DNA of 64,000 nucleotides, from the NCBI RefSeq assembly GCF_013201545.1, contig NZ_CP053746.1, positions 2,631,001-2,695,000 on the forward strand. Direction: 5' to 3'. The notes under the pieces are model-generated. The model had not been told where the DNA came from. It searched no databases and saw nothing but the letters and a program-made list of their open reading frames with translations. Position numbers and translations under genes: made by a program. Each line of letters begins with the position of its first letter. The first letter of the stretch is position 1. Of the stretch, positions 35,884 to 45,976 are shown one piece after another. The DNA is from Pseudomonas graminis. Lineage in GTDB: Bacteria > Pseudomonadota > Gammaproteobacteria > Pseudomonadales > Pseudomonadaceae.

Positions 35884-38800
35884 ATGGAGCGTCTGACCCG
35901 CTTTCTGGCTGTGCTGACCCGTTGGGGGCTGAGCCTGTGCGCCCTTATCGTGGTGCTGGTTGCGCTGTACGTGAGCGTCGGACGCCAGTTGGTGCCGATG
36001 GTGGCCGAATACCGCGCCGACGTCGAAGCCAAGGCTCAGGCCGCGCTGGGCATGCCGGTAAGCATTGGCCGACTGGAAGGCAGCTGGAGCGGCTTCGCCC
36101 CTGTCTTCGTTGCGCGTGACGTGATGATCGGTGAAGGCGGCAACGCCGTTCGGCTCGATCATGTGCGGGCCATGCCTGACCTGCTCTCCAGCCTGCGAAC
36201 CCGTGAAGTGCGCCTTGAACGGCTTGAGCTGGACGGCCTGCAGATCGGCCTGAAAGAAGACCAGAACGGCCACTGGGCACTGCAAGGGCTTCCGGTGCAG
36301 CCCGATCAGATTGCCGATCCCGAGAAAATCCTCAACCAGATGCAGATGGTTTCGCAGCTGTCGCTGTTCGACAGCCAGATCACCTTGCAGCCGTATGACC
36401 ACTCGCCTCTGACGCTGACCTACGTGAGCCTGACGCTGAAGACCGGCAGTCTGCATCAGCGCCTCGACGCCCGCCTGAACCTGCCTGACGGCCAGCCGTT
36501 GTCGCTGAATGTTCGCTCCACCGTGCGCGCCCATGAGTGGCGGGACGGTGCGGCCGAAGCGTACCTGAGCCTCCCGCAAAGCGACTGGTCGAAGTGGCTG
36601 CCGAAAAGCCTCACCCGCGACTGGAAGATCCAGAAGCTCAAGGCCGGCGGTGAGTTGTGGCTGAACTGGGGCAAAGGCAATCTTCAGAGCGCGGTTGCGC
36701 GCCTGAATGCGCCGCAGTTCAAAGGCGCGTACGCCGACCGCAAACCTGCAAGTATCGATAATCTTGCCCTCAACGCCTGGTTTCAGCGCGACGAAAAAGG
36801 CTTTAGCGCCACGCTCGACCCGCTGGCGATGGACCTGAACAGCAAGCGTTGGGAAAGCCACGTTCACTTGCAGCAGACCGCCGCGACGGCCGACGCCGAA
36901 GAACTGTGGCAGTTTCAGGCCGACCGGCTTGATCTGTCGCCGATCACGCCGCTGCTCGACTCACTGGCGCCGTTGCCCGACGAGGTCATGGTGGCGGTCG
37001 ACCGCCTGAAAGTCACCGGCGGGCTGCGCAACGTGCTGGTCGATTACCGACCGCAGGCCGAGCCGCCCAAGCGGGTGAGCTTCGCCGCCAATCTGGACAA
37101 GGTCGGTTTCGACGCCTACCACGGCGCACCGGCGGCGGGGAACGTCAGCGGCGCTATCAGTGGTGATCTCGGCCAGGGCGAACTGCGCCTCGACACCGAC
37201 GATTTCATGCTGCACCTGGACCCGATCTTCCGTAACGAATGGAAGTACCTTCATGCCAATGCAAAGCTGACGTGGTCGCTGGACGATCAGGGCTTCACGC
37301 TGATTGCGCCGTACATCAAGGTCGAGGGGGAAGAGGGCAGCATTGCCAGTGATTTCCTGATCCGCCTGCACTTCGATCACAGCCAGGAAGACTACATGGA
37401 CCTGCGCGTCGGGCTGGTCGACGGCGACGGTCGCTATACCTCCAAGTACCTGCCTGCCGTGCTCAGCCCGGCCCTCGATCAGTGGCTGCGCACCGCGATT
37501 CTGGGGGGTAACGTCGATCAGGGTTTCTTCCAGTACCAAGGCTCGATCAACAAGGACGCGCCTGATGTGGCCCGGGTCATCAGCCTGTTCTTCAAGGTGC
37601 GCAACGCGAGCCTGGCCTTTCAGCCGGGATGGCCGCAGCTGAACAATGTCGACGGCGATGTGTTCGTCGAAAACAGCGGCGTGCGCATTCGTGCCAACAA
37701 AGGTCAATTGCTGAACACTCAGGTCAGCAACGTCGATGTGGACATTCCCCACGTGCCGGCGGGCCAGTCCAGCCATCTGTTGGTGGATGCGGATCTGAAA
37801 GGCAGCCTCCAGGACGGTATGAAGATTCTTCAGGAAGCGCCGATCGGCACCGCCCAGACTTTTGCGGGCTGGCAGGCGGAAGGGCCGTTGCAGGGGCATC
37901 TCAATCTGGATATTCCGCTGGTCAAGGGGCAGGACCCCAAGGTCGTGATGGATTTCAGTACCGACAGCGCGCGGCTCAAGCTCGCCGATCCGGTGCTGGA
38001 GCTGACGCAACTGCGCGGCGACTTCCGATTCGATTACACCAAAGGCTTGAGCGGCAAGAACATCAAGGCCGTCGCGTTCGACAAGCCGGTGAACGCCGAG
38101 ATTTTTGCCGAAGGCAAGCCGGGGGCGCCGGTGACGCGCATTACCGCCAGCAGCCAGATCGCCAGCAAACGCCTGACCGATTGGCTGGGCGTTACGCAGT
38201 CGCTGCCGATCTCGGGGGATCTGCCCTATCAGCTGCAGTTGACGTTGAGCGGCAACGCCAGTCAGCTGCAGATCAATTCGAACCTGAAAGGGCTGGCGGT
38301 TGATCTGCCGGCGCCGTTCGGCAAAACCTCTGATGAGGCGCGCGACACTGATTTCCGTATGAACCTGCAAGGGCCGGAGCGGCGCATTGACGTCGGCTAC
38401 AGCAACATCGCTAACCTCGCGTTCGCATCACCGCCGGGCGCGTTTGGTGACGGGCGTGGCGAGCTGTTCCTCGGCGAAGGCGGGGCAATCGTGCCGGACA
38501 GCAAGGGCCTGCGCGTTCGCGGCTCGTTGCCGGAACTGGACATCGCGCCCTGGCAAGCCATGGCTGAGCGCTACGCTGGCAATGACCCGGGCGGCAGCGC
38601 CAAGCAGTTACTCAACAGCGTCGATTTGCAGATTGGCAAGCTGACCGCGATGGGCACGACCCTGGAGCAGGTGGGGGTTCAGCTTCAACGCAGTAGCGCC
38701 GCATGGGCCCTGTCGCTGGACAGCTCGAAGGTGAAAGGCACGGCAACGTTGCCGGACAGCAAAACCGCGCCTATCGACATCAGCCTGCTGTATGTGCGCT

Positions 38801-39699
38801 TGCCGGCGCCGGACCCGACCGCGGCGGTCGTTGAAAACGCGCCGGACCCGTTGGCGGACGTCGACCCGCGCAAGATCCCTGCGCTGAACATCAAGATCAC
38901 CCAGCTGTTTCAGGGCGATCAATTGATGGGCGCGTGGTCGCTCAAGGTCCGCCCGACGCCGAACGGCATCCAGATGGCCGACATGAATCTGGGCCTCAAA
39001 GGCATTGCGCTGCTGGGCAACGGCGGCTGGGAAGGTACGCCGGGGACGACCAGCAGTTGGTTCAAGGGCCAGGTGAGCGGCAAGAATCTCGCTGACGTGC
39101 TGAAAGCCTGGGGTTTCGCGCCCACCGTTACCAGTCAGGAATTCGAGCTGAACGCTGACGGTCGCTGGCCGGGCTCGCCCGCGTGGGTGGGCTTGAAGCG
39201 TTACTCCGGCAGCCTGGATGCGACGCTGAAGAACGGCCAGTTCGTTGAGGTCGAGGGCGGCGCGCAGGCGTTGCGGGTGTTCGGCCTGCTCAACTTCAAT
39301 TCGATTGGCCGGCGTCTGCGCCTGGACTTCTCCGACCTGCTGGGCAAGGGCCTGAGCTACGACAAAGTGAAGGGGCTGTTGGTGGCGAGCGATGGTGTCT
39401 ACGTCACTCGCGATCCGATCACCATGACCGGCCCGTCCACCAATCTGGAGCTCGACGGCACGCTGGACATGGTCCGCGACCGCGTCGACGCCAAGCTATT
39501 GGTCACGCTGCCGGTGACCAATAACCTGCCGATTGCCGCGTTGATCGTCGGCGCGCCAGCAATCGGCGGCGCGTTGTTTCTCGTCGACAAGCTGCTCGGG
39601 GATCGCGTATCGCGCTTCGCCAGCGTGCAGTACAAGGTTGAAGGGCCATGGAAAGAACCCAAGATCACCTTCGACAAACCGTTCGAGAAGCGGCAGTGA
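35884..39699 (+). CDS. yhdP: YhdP-family AsmA-like envelope protein
   Basis: 1271 aa (E. coli YhdP 1266). One N-terminal membrane helix (WGLSLCALIVVLVALYVSVG), then a very long periplasmic beta-rich region with DUF3971 and an AsmA-like C-terminal part (VTSQEFELNADGRWPGSPAW, GRRLRLDFSDLLGKGLSYDK). YhdP, with TamB and YdbH, is a bridge-like protein for phospholipid movement to the outer membrane in E. coli. ATG 35884 follows GGAGG by 9 bases. The gap to rng (190 bp) shows nothing else. It precedes nit-tldD, as in other pseudomonads. Confidence 0.93.
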   Translation: MERLTRFLAVLTRWGLSLCALIVVLVALYVSVGRQLVPMVAEYRADVEAKAQAALGMPVSIGRLEGSWSGFAPVFVARDVMIGEGGNAVRLDHVRAMPDLLSSLRTREVRLERLELDGLQIGLKEDQNGHWALQGLPVQPDQIADPEKILNQMQMVSQLSLFDSQITLQPYDHSPLTLTYVSLTLKTGSLHQRLDARLNLPDGQPLSLNVRSTVRAHEWRDGAAEAYLSLPQSDWSKWLPKSLTRDWKIQKLKAGGELWLNWGKGNLQSAVARLNAPQFKGAYADRKPASIDNLALNAWFQRDEKGFSATLDPLAMDLNSKRWESHVHLQQTAATADAEELWQFQADRLDLSPITPLLDSLAPLPDEVMVAVDRLKVTGGLRNVLVDYRPQAEPPKRVSFAANLDKVGFDAYHGAPAAGNVSGAISGDLGQGELRLDTDDFMLHLDPIFRNEWKYLHANAKLTWSLDDQGFTLIAPYIKVEGEEGSIASDFLIRLHFDHSQEDYMDLRVGLVDGDGRYTSKYLPAVLSPALDQWLRTAILGGNVDQGFFQYQGSINKDAPDVARVISLFFKVRNASLAFQPGWPQLNNVDGDVFVENSGVRIRANKGQLLNTQVSNVDVDIPHVPAGQSSHLLVDADLKGSLQDGMKILQEAPIGTAQTFAGWQAEGPLQGHLNLDIPLVKGQDPKVVMDFSTDSARLKLADPVLELTQLRGDFRFDYTKGLSGKNIKAVAFDKPVNAEIFAEGKPGAPVTRITASSQIASKRLTDWLGVTQSLPISGDLPYQLQLTLSGNASQLQINSNLKGLAVDLPAPFGKTSDEARDTDFRMNLQGPERRIDVGYSNIANLAFASPPGAFGDGRGELFLGEGGAIVPDSKGLRVRGSLPELDIAPWQAMAERYAGNDPGGSAKQLLNSVDLQIGKLTAMGTTLEQVGVQLQRSSAAWALSLDSSKVKGTATLPDSKTAPIDISLLYVRLPAPDPTAAVVENAPDPLADVDPRKIPALNIKITQLFQGDQLMGAWSLKVRPTPNGIQMADMNLGLKGIALLGNGGWEGTPGTTSSWFKGQVSGKNLADVLKAWGFAPTVTSQEFELNADGRWPGSPAWVGLKRYSGSLDATLKNGQFVEVEGGAQALRVFGLLNFNSIGRRLRLDFSDLLGKGLSYDKVKGLLVASDGVYVTRDPITMTGPSTNLELDGTLDMVRDRVDAKLLVTLPVTNNLPIAALIVGAPAIGGALFLVDKLLGDRVSRFASVQYKVEGPWKEPKITFDKPFEKRQ

Positions 39700-39744
39700 G
39701 GGATGACGCCAGGCAAATGAATCTGTGGCGTGACGCCCGACGCG

Positions 39745-39876
39745 TTCCCGGCTAAAGCCAGTCCTACAGGGCGCGCACCGTGTGTAGGACCGGCTTCAGC
39801 CGGGAAGGGGCCGGTGTTGGCGCCCTCAATTTTGTGGTGTGACGCCCGACGCTTTCCCGGCTAAGGCCGGTCCCAC
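39745..39876. repeat. Triple REP block, family B
   Basis: Inverted TTCCCGGCTAAAGCCAGTCC (39745-39764), direct GTAGGACCGGCTTCAGCCGG (39784-39803, running to 39816) and inverted TTTCCCGGCTAAGGCCGGTC (39853-39872). Mirror arrangement of the block after mreD. Confidence 0.88.
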
Positions 39877-39956
39877 TAAGTTGAAATCAGCGTGTCGAAC
39901 AAGCCCAATCATCGGTGCCTGGAGTAGAGTGCAGTTCTATCGATCAGGGAGCGCTT

Positions 39957-40808
39957 ATGTCCTTAGCAGTCATTCAGATGGTCAGCCAGAGCGATGTGCT
40001 CGGCAATCTGGCCCAGGCGCGCAGGTTGCTGGAACAGGCCGCGGCGTCGGGTGCGAAGCTGGCCGTGCTCCCGGAAAACTTCGCTGCCATGGGCCGTCGT
40101 GATGTCGCTGCCATCGGCCGCGCCGAGGCCCTTTGTGAAGGACCGATCCTGCCATGGTTGAAACTGGCTGCTCGCGACCTCACATTATGGATAGTGGCCG
40201 GGACATTGCCGCTGCCCCCTGAAGGTCAGCCTGATGGCAAGGTCACGGCGTGTTCGTTGCTGATTGACGATCAGGGCCGGCAAGTCGCCCGTTACGACAA
40301 GCTGCACCTGTTCGATGTCGACGTCGCCGATGCCCGAGGGCGCTATCGGGAATCCGACGATTACGCCCATGGCAACAACGTGGTGGTGGCCGACACACCC
40401 GTGGGGCGTCTGGGGCTTTCGGTGTGTTACGACCTGCGTTTTCCCGAGCTGTACACCGCGCTGCGGGAAGCGGGGGCTGAATTGATCACCGCGCCGTCGG
40501 CCTTCACCGCTGTGACCGGCGCGGCGCACTGGGAGATTCTGCTGCGCGCCCGGGCCATCGAAACCCAGTGCTATGTGCTGGCGGCCGCGCAGGGCGGAAT
40601 TCATCCGGGACCGAGAGAAACATTTGGGCACGCGGCGATCATAGATCCATGGGGCCGCGTGCTGGCCGAGCAGGCACAGGGTGAAGCCGTGCTGCTGGCC
40701 GAGCGAGACAGCGTAGAACAAGCGTCCATACGGACGCGCATGCCGGTATCGAATCACCGGCGATTTTTTTCGCAGGCCGCTGTGCGACCTGCCAATACCC
40801 CGGAGTGA
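39957..40808 (+). CDS. Carbon-nitrogen hydrolase (nitrilase superfamily)
   Basis: 283 aa. Catalytic triad visible: Glu in LPENFAAMG, Lys in [10 protein letters not shown], Cys in [12 protein letters not shown]. The sequence pattern is that of the Nit1/NitA-like branch, whose characterised members hydrolyse deaminated glutathione; assigning that substrate here is inference. ATG 39957 has AGGGAG upstream. tldD starts 2 bp after the stop, so the two are coupled. Confidence 0.9.
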   Translation: MSLAVIQMVSQSDVLGNLAQARRLLEQAAASGAKLAVLPENFAAMGRRDVAAIGRAEALCEGPILPWLKLAARDLTLWIVAGTLPLPPEGQPDGKVTACSLLIDDQGRQVARYDKLHLFDVDVADARGRYRESDDYAHGNNVVVADTPVGRLGLSVCYDLRFPELYTALREAGAELITAPSAFTAVTGAAHWEILLRARAIETQCYVLAAAQGGIHPGPRETFGHAAIIDPWGRVLAEQAQGEAVLLAERDSVEQASIRTRMPVSNHRRFFSQAAVRPANTPE

Positions 40809-40810
40809 AT

Positions 40811-42253
40811 ATGAGCCACTTGTCCTCTGTCAGCGAACACCTTCTGGCACCCGGCGGCCTGAGCATCGACAGCCTGCAATCGGTGCTCGGCGAGCTGGCC
40901 GGTCCAGGCATCGACGCGGCCGACCTGTATTTCCAGGGGCAGATTTCCGAGTCCTGGGCGCTGGAAGACGGCATCGTCAAGGAAGGCAGCTTCAACCTGG
41001 ACCAGGGCGTCGGCGTACGCGCGCAGTCGGGCGAGAAAACCGGCTTCGCCTACAGCAACGCCATCACCCCGGAAGCACTGACCCAGGCGGCCCGTGCCGC
41101 GCGCTCGATTTCACGCGCAGGCCAGAATGGCCAGGTTCAAGCGTTCACCACTCAGGACGTCGCCCAGCTGTATGCTCCGGACAACCCGCTGGAGGTCATG
41201 ACCCGCGCCGAGAAGGTCGAGCTGCTCAAGCGCGTTGACGCCGCCACCCGTGCGCTGGACCCGCGTATTCAGCAGGTCACCGTGAGCATGGCCGGTGTCT
41301 GGGAACGCATTCTCGTGGCGTCCACAGATGGCGGTCTTGCCGCCGACGTACGTCCGCTGGTGCGCTTCAACGTCAGCGTGATCGTCGAGCAGAACGGCCG
41401 TCGTGAGCGCGGCGGTCATGGCGGCGGCGGTCGTACCGATTACCGTTATTTCCTCAGCGACGACCGTGCCATGGGCTATGCCCGCGAAGCGTTGCGTCAG
41501 GCGCTGGTCAATCTCGAAGCCATTCCGGCGCCGGCGGGCACCTTGCCGGTGGTGTTGGGTTCCGGCTGGTCCGGCGTGCTGCTGCACGAAGCGGTCGGCC
41601 ACGGCCTTGAGGGCGACTTCAACCGCAAGGGCAGCTCGGCCTACAGCGGTCGCATGGGCGAGATGGTCGCGTCGAAACTCTGCACCATTGTCGATGACGG
41701 CACGCTGGCCGATCGCCGCGGTTCTCTCACCGTCGATGACGAAGGTACCCCGACCGAGTGCACCACGTTGATCGAAAACGGCGTGCTCAAGGGTTACATG
41801 CAAGACAAGCTCAACGCACGGCTGATGGGCGTGGCGCGTACGGGTAACGGTCGTCGCGAATCCTACGCTCACCTGCCGATGCCGCGCATGACCAACACCT
41901 ACATGCTCGGCGGCCAGAGCGATCCGGCGGAAATCATCGCCTCCGTCAAGCGCGGGATCTACTGCGCCAACCTCGGCGGTGGACAGGTAGACATCACCAG
42001 CGGCAAGTTCGTCTTCTCCACCAGCGAGGCCTATCTGATCGAAGATGGCAAAATCACCGCACCGGTCAAAGGCGCCACGCTGATTGGCAACGGCCCGGAA
42101 TGCATGAGCCGCGTGTCGATGGTGGGCAACGATCTGTCTCTGGACAGCGGCGTTGGCACCTGCGGCAAAGACGGTCAATCGGTTCCGGTAGGCGTCGGTC
42201 AGCCCACGTTGAAGATCGATGCGATCACCGTTGGTGGCACTGGCGGGGCTTGA
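40811..42253 (+). CDS. tldD: Metalloprotease TldD
   Basis: 480 aa. Zinc-dependent subunit of the TldD/TldE protease, which trims peptides such as microcin B17 precursor and unfolded peptides threaded into its cavity. The metal motif HEAVGH spans 259-264 ([14 protein letters not shown]). Other family segments: [18 protein letters not shown]-like [13 protein letters not shown] and [15 protein letters not shown] 40811, two codons inside a GTG-led frame, gives the family N-terminus. The partner tldE is 660 bp downstream, across the oppositely oriented yjgA. Confidence 0.96.
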   Translation: MSHLSSVSEHLLAPGGLSIDSLQSVLGELAGPGIDAADLYFQGQISESWALEDGIVKEGSFNLDQGVGVRAQSGEKTGFAYSNAITPEALTQAARAARSISRAGQNGQVQAFTTQDVAQLYAPDNPLEVMTRAEKVELLKRVDAATRALDPRIQQVTVSMAGVWERILVASTDGGLAADVRPLVRFNVSVIVEQNGRRERGGHGGGGRTDYRYFLSDDRAMGYAREALRQALVNLEAIPAPAGTLPVVLGSGWSGVLLHEAVGHGLEGDFNRKGSSAYSGRMGEMVASKLCTIVDDGTLADRRGSLTVDDEGTPTECTTLIENGVLKGYMQDKLNARLMGVARTGNGRRESYAHLPMPRMTNTYMLGGQSDPAEIIASVKRGIYCANLGGGQVDITSGKFVFSTSEAYLIEDGKITAPVKGATLIGNGPECMSRVSMVGNDLSLDSGVGTCGKDGQSVPVGVGQPTLKIDAITVGGTGGA

Positions 42254-42301
42254 TAGTCGAGGGGCTTGCGCCGGTTGAGTGTTTCAAACGGCGCAGCGGT
42301 T

Positions 42302-42823
42302 CTAGCGCAGTCCGCGTTTGCTTTCGTCTAGCTCGCGGATGTATTTGAAGATTTTGCGGGTCGCGGTAGGGGCCTTGTTCTGCGCAGCTTCGTGCTGAGC
42401 CTGACGGATCAGGGAGCGCAGTTGCTGGCGGTCGGCGTCCGGGTATTCACTGACGAATTGCTCAAGCACGTCGTCAGTGCCGGTCACCAGGCGATCACGC
42501 CAGCGTTCCAGATTGTGAAAGCGCTCGTTGTACTGGCGCGTAGAGGCGTCAAGCTGATCGAGCAGCACCAGGATTTCATCCAGATCCTGATCGCGCATCA
42601 GCTTGCCGATGAATTGGATATGGCGTTTGCGCGCAATGTGCGCGGTGTGCTTGGGAGCATCGGCCAGTGCCCGACGCAGAGGGTCGGTCAGAGGCAGCTT
42701 GGCCAGCACATCGGGCTTGAATGTCGTCAAGCGTTCGCCCAGCTCCACCAGAGCGTGAAGCTCTCGTTTGACCTGGGTTTTGCTTTTCTCTCCGTCGAAG
42801 GAGTCGTCGTAAGAATCAACCAT
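42302..42823 (-). CDS. yjgA: Ribosome-associated protein YjgA/DarP (DUF615)
   Basis: 173 aa, highly charged. DUF615 features: [40 protein letters not shown] and [17 protein letters not shown]. The E. coli homologue binds the 50S subunit and helps peptidyl-transferase centre maturation. ATG 42823 is taken because the family begins with [13 protein letters not shown] sequence; an ATG-less extension to 42838 exists. Sits between tldD and tldE on the other strand, a conserved pseudomonad arrangement. Confidence 0.93.
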   Translation of the reverse strand: MVDSYDDSFDGEKSKTQVKRELHALVELGERLTTFKPDVLAKLPLTDPLRRALADAPKHTAHIARKRHIQFIGKLMRDQDLDEILVLLDQLDASTRQYNERFHNLERWRDRLVTGTDDVLEQFVSEYPDADRQQLRSLIRQAQHEAAQNKAPTATRKIFKYIRELDESKRGLR

Positions 42824-42916
42824 GGGGGCCGTCCGCAAATAAACGCCGCCATGATAACCAGTCAGGGCCCGGTTGTCCGGCCCGGCTGCTGAAATCAGAA
42901 TTTGATGGAGAACGTC

Positions 42917-44263
42917 ATGAGTGCATCAGAAAGCGTCGGCCCGCAGGCTTTGCCGGCATTGCAGCAGCAGGTCGAGCAGATCGTCGCTGAAGCCAAGCGT
43001 CAGGGCGCGACCGCGTGCGAAGTGGCCGTGTCGCTGGAGCAGGGCCTGTCGACCACGGTTCGCCAGCGCGAAGTCGAGACGGTCGAATTCAACCGTGATC
43101 AGGGTTTCGGCATCACCTTGTACGTGGGCCATCGGAAGGGTTCGGCCAGCACCTCCGCGAGCGGCCCCGACGCCATTCGTGAAACCGTTGCCGCGGCCCT
43201 GGCCATTGCCAAACACACGTCGGAAGACGAGGCCTCGGGTCTCGCCGACGCTGCGCTGATGGCGAAAGACCAGCCGGATTTTGATCTTTATCACCCGTGG
43301 GACATCACTCCCGAGCAGGCCATCGAGCGCGCGCTGATCTGTGAAGCCGCTGCCTTCGACGCCGACAGCCGGATCAAGAACGCCGACGGCACCACGCTGA
43401 ACGTGCATCAGGGCTGCCGCGTGTATGGCAACAGTCATGGTTTCATTGGCGGCTACGCGTCGACCCGCCACAGCCTGAGCTGCGTGATGATTGCCGAAGG
43501 CGAGGGGCAGATGCAGCGCGACTACTGGTATGACGTCAACCGTCGCGGCGAGCTGCTGATGGACGCCAAACTGATTGGCCAGAAAGCTGCCGAACGCGCG
43601 GCGAGCCGACTGGGCGCACGACCGGTGCCGACCTGCGAAGTGCCGGTGCTGTTCTCGGCAGAACTGGCGGGCGGTCTGTTCGGCAGCTTTATGGGCGCGA
43701 TTTCCGGCGGCAACCTGTACCGGAAGTCTTCGTTTCTCGAAGGCGCGATGGGTCAGCGTCTGTTCCCCGAATGGATGACCATCGACGAGCGGCCGCATCT
43801 GGTTGGCGCCATGGGCAGTTCTGCGTTCGACGGCGATGGCCTGGCGACCTACGCCAAGCCGTTTGTCGAAAATGGCGACCTGGTTTCCTACATCCTCAGC
43901 ACCTATTCAGGCCGCAAACTGGGCCTGCCGAGCACCGCGAACGCCGGTGGTGTGCATAACCTTTTCGTCAGCCACGGCACCGAAGACCAGGCAGCGCTGA
44001 TCCGTCGCATGGGACGCGGGCTGTTGGTCACCGAGTTGATGGGCAGCGGGTTGAACATGGTCACCGGGGACTATTCCCGCGGCGCGGCGGGTTTCTGGGT
44101 CGAGAACGGCGAGATCCAGTTCGCGGTTCAGGAAGTGACCATTGCCGGCAACATGCGCGACATGTTCAAGCAGATCGTCGCCGTGGGCAGTGATCTGGAG
44201 CTGCGCAGCAACATCCGCACCGGTTCCGTGCTGATCGAGAAAATGATGGTGGCGGGTAGCTAA
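42917..44263 (+). CDS. pmbA: TldE/PmbA, partner subunit of the TldD protease
   Basis: 448 aa. TldE lacks the metal motif and forms a heterodimer with TldD. Family segments: [58 protein letters not shown] and [16 protein letters not shown] [15 protein letters not shown], ending [16 protein letters not shown] 42917 has GGAG 8 bases upstream; two in-frame codons earlier are rejected. Divergent from yjgA by about 90 bp; followed by a terminator. Confidence 0.95.
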   Translation: MSASESVGPQALPALQQQVEQIVAEAKRQGATACEVAVSLEQGLSTTVRQREVETVEFNRDQGFGITLYVGHRKGSASTSASGPDAIRETVAAALAIAKHTSEDEASGLADAALMAKDQPDFDLYHPWDITPEQAIERALICEAAAFDADSRIKNADGTTLNVHQGCRVYGNSHGFIGGYASTRHSLSCVMIAEGEGQMQRDYWYDVNRRGELLMDAKLIGQKAAERAASRLGARPVPTCEVPVLFSAELAGGLFGSFMGAISGGNLYRKSSFLEGAMGQRLFPEWMTIDERPHLVGAMGSSAFDGDGLATYAKPFVENGDLVSYILSTYSGRKLGLPSTANAGGVHNLFVSHGTEDQAALIRRMGRGLLVTELMGSGLNMVTGDYSRGAAGFWVENGEIQFAVQEVTIAGNMRDMFKQIVAVGSDLELRSNIRTGSVLIEKMMVAGS

Positions 44264-44290
44264 GTTCGCTGTGTTTCACCGCTTCATCCC

Positions 44291-44324
44291 AAGGCCTGCC
44301 CCGATCCCGGTGCGGGCCTTTTTA
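44291..44324 (+). terminator. Rho-independent terminator after pmbA
   Basis: AAGGCCTGC...GCGGGCCTTTTT: interrupted stem of about 8 bp closing to a T5 tract, 27 bp past the pmbA stop. Confidence 0.8.
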
Positions 44325-44394
44325 GTGGGCGCGTTTTGGCTCAGCGCGTTAACTCAATCCATCGGCGGGGTTGTTTTGATTCTTAAACTCATTT

Positions 44395-44413
44395 AATAAT
44401 GAATCTCATTCGT
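44395..44413. promoter_or_regulatory. Candidate Fur box upstream of fagA
   Basis: AATAATGAATCTCATTCGT matches 12 of 19 positions of the Fur consensus (GATAATGATAATCATTATC), with the AATGA and TCATT half-sites intact, 17 bp before the fagA start. The homologous operon in P. aeruginosa is Fur-controlled. Confidence 0.65.
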
Positions 44414-44429
44414 TAAGTGGGCCTTGGTC

Positions 44430-44861
44430 ATGGGCACTGTTCTGCACGAGTCGCCGTACCTGGAGCACTGGCGCGCATTGAGTCTGCGGATTCGTTGCGC
44501 GCTGGATCCGGACGAGCCGCGGCTCATCGAACACTACCTTGCGGAAGGCCGCTATCTGGCGCGCTTTACCGCCACGCCCAAATCCCTCATCTGTGAAAGC
44601 ACCTTCCGCCTGCTGATCGACACCGCCAGCGACACCGCGCTGCCCTGGCACTGGCGATGCCTGTGCCTGGATCAGGCATGGCGTCCGCTGCGTGACATGC
44701 AGTCGCTCGCCGAGTCGGCTGCGCAACAGCAACGCGTCCAGGCTTTCGCCCGGCGCCTCGCGAACTGCGCGCTGCTGCCGTCGATGCCTCTGGCAGAACC
44801 CGCGCCATCGAATCCGCAAAACGCCCTGCCGACGGCATCTGATCGCCGGCGCCACCCGTGA
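44430..44861 (+). CDS. fagA: FagA-like iron-regulated protein
   Basis: 143 aa, cytoplasmic, no recognised domain. The first 90 residues are conserved in type (LHESPYLEHWRALSLRIRCA, LDPDEPRLIEHYLAEGRYL), the last 40 are low-complexity Ala/Pro. Identity rests on sequence style, on the Fur-like box directly upstream and on position before orfX, sodA and the ZIP gene. In P. aeruginosa fagA means Fur-associated gene; biochemical function unknown. Start ATG 44430, with a TTG two codons upstream as alternative. Confidence 0.8.
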   Translation: MGTVLHESPYLEHWRALSLRIRCALDPDEPRLIEHYLAEGRYLARFTATPKSLICESTFRLLIDTASDTALPWHWRCLCLDQAWRPLRDMQSLAESAAQQQRVQAFARRLANCALLPSMPLAEPAPSNPQNALPTASDRRRHP

Positions 44862-44872
44862 GGACCTGCGCC

Positions 44873-45334
44873 ATGGAGCAATGGAAACGTACCATCCTGA
44901 GCGGTAACAGTTGCTTCAACCGAGGCGACCTGATCGATGCGCGCGAGCTGTACCTGCAAGCTCTCGCCCTGGCGCAGGTGCTCTTCGACCGATGGCGCGT
45001 CGCCGATGAAGCCGTGGCGGCGTACGTGATTTCTCATCACAACCTGGCGGATCTCCACCTGAGTCTGGGGCAGCCGGAGGAGAGCGCCGAATACCTCTGC
45101 ACCGTCCATCAGCGCCTGCTGAATGTGATTCAAGACTCGCAAATGGCACCGGCCCTGCGACAGGCAGCGCTGCGGCACAGTAATAAAACCTACAGCGAAC
45201 TTTTGGGTTTCGTCGGCCAATACGGCGAGTACCCACGTACCCAACGCCTGCTCAACAGCAATGGCGAACATTCCCGCTCGGCGCTTCAGCACCCTGCTGC
45301 TCGTGCCGGCACCCTCTCGTTCGGAGTCCACTGA
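44873..45334 (+). CDS. Conserved protein of the fagA-sodA operon (orfX)
   Basis: 153 aa, helical. [20 protein letters not shown] and [20 protein letters not shown] resemble tetratricopeptide repeats: two or three TPR-like helical pairs between about residues 10 and 130. Corresponds by position and content to the open frame before sodM in P. aeruginosa. A scaffold or regulatory role is possible; none is known. 11 bp after fagA, 1 bp before sodA, so cotranscribed. Confidence 0.82.
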   Translation: MEQWKRTILSGNSCFNRGDLIDARELYLQALALAQVLFDRWRVADEAVAAYVISHHNLADLHLSLGQPEESAEYLCTVHQRLLNVIQDSQMAPALRQAALRHSNKTYSELLGFVGQYGEYPRTQRLLNSNGEHSRSALQHPAARAGTLSFGVH

Positions 45335-45335
45335 C

Positions 45336-45947
45336 ATGCCCTTTACTTTGCCAGCCTTGCCCTATGCCTACGATGCGCTCGAACCCCACATCGATGCTCA
45401 GACCATGGAAATCCACTACAGCAAGCACCACCAGACCTACATCAATAACCTCAACGCGGCGGTCGACGGCACTGAATACGCCGAGTGGCCCATCGAGAGG
45501 TTGGTCGCCAGCGTCGCCGAACTTCCGGAAAAAATGCGCCCGGCGGTCATCAATCAGGGCGGCGGTCATGCCAACCATTCTCTATTCTGGGAAGTGATGA
45601 GCGCCCAGGGCGGCGGCGTGCCAAGCGGTGTGCTGGCGTCAGCAATCGACGGGCAACTGGGCGGCTTCGAAGCGTTCAAGGATGCCTTCACCAAGGCGGC
45701 GCTGACACGTTTCGGCAGCGGCTGGGCCTGGCTGAGCGTCACCCCGGACAAAAAGCTCGTGGTGGAAAGCAGCGGCAATCAGGACAGCCCCCTCATGAAC
45801 GGCAACACGCCGATCCTCGGGCTGGACGTCTGGGAGCACGCTTATTACCTGCGCTACCAGAACCGTCGGCCGGAATACATCGCTGCGTTCTACAACGTTG
45901 TCAACTGGGATGAAGTTGCCAGGCGCTACGCAGCAGCACTCGGCTGA
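45336..45947 (+). CDS. sodA: Manganese superoxide dismutase
   Basis: 203 aa. Converts superoxide to peroxide and oxygen in the cytoplasm. Ligands: H27 ([12 protein letters not shown]), the His in [10 protein letters not shown], and Asp/His in [18 protein letters not shown]. The segment GNQDSPLM with its Gln marks the Mn rather than Fe type. ATG 45336 starts one base after the orfX stop. Placement behind a Fur-box-preceded fagA means that Mn-SOD should rise when iron is scarce and Fe-SOD cannot be loaded. Confidence 0.96.
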   Translation: MPFTLPALPYAYDALEPHIDAQTMEIHYSKHHQTYINNLNAAVDGTEYAEWPIERLVASVAELPEKMRPAVINQGGGHANHSLFWEVMSAQGGGVPSGVLASAIDGQLGGFEAFKDAFTKAALTRFGSGWAWLSVTPDKKLVVESSGNQDSPLMNGNTPILGLDVWEHAYYLRYQNRRPEYIAAFYNVVNWDEVARRYAAALG

Positions 45948-45976
45948 AAACTCTCAGAACTCGGATAAGGCGATTT

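Noticed and set aside
34140..36032. 630-codon antisense frame across maf, rng and the gap
   Set aside because: Spans several real genes on the other strand with no SD or recognisable motif.
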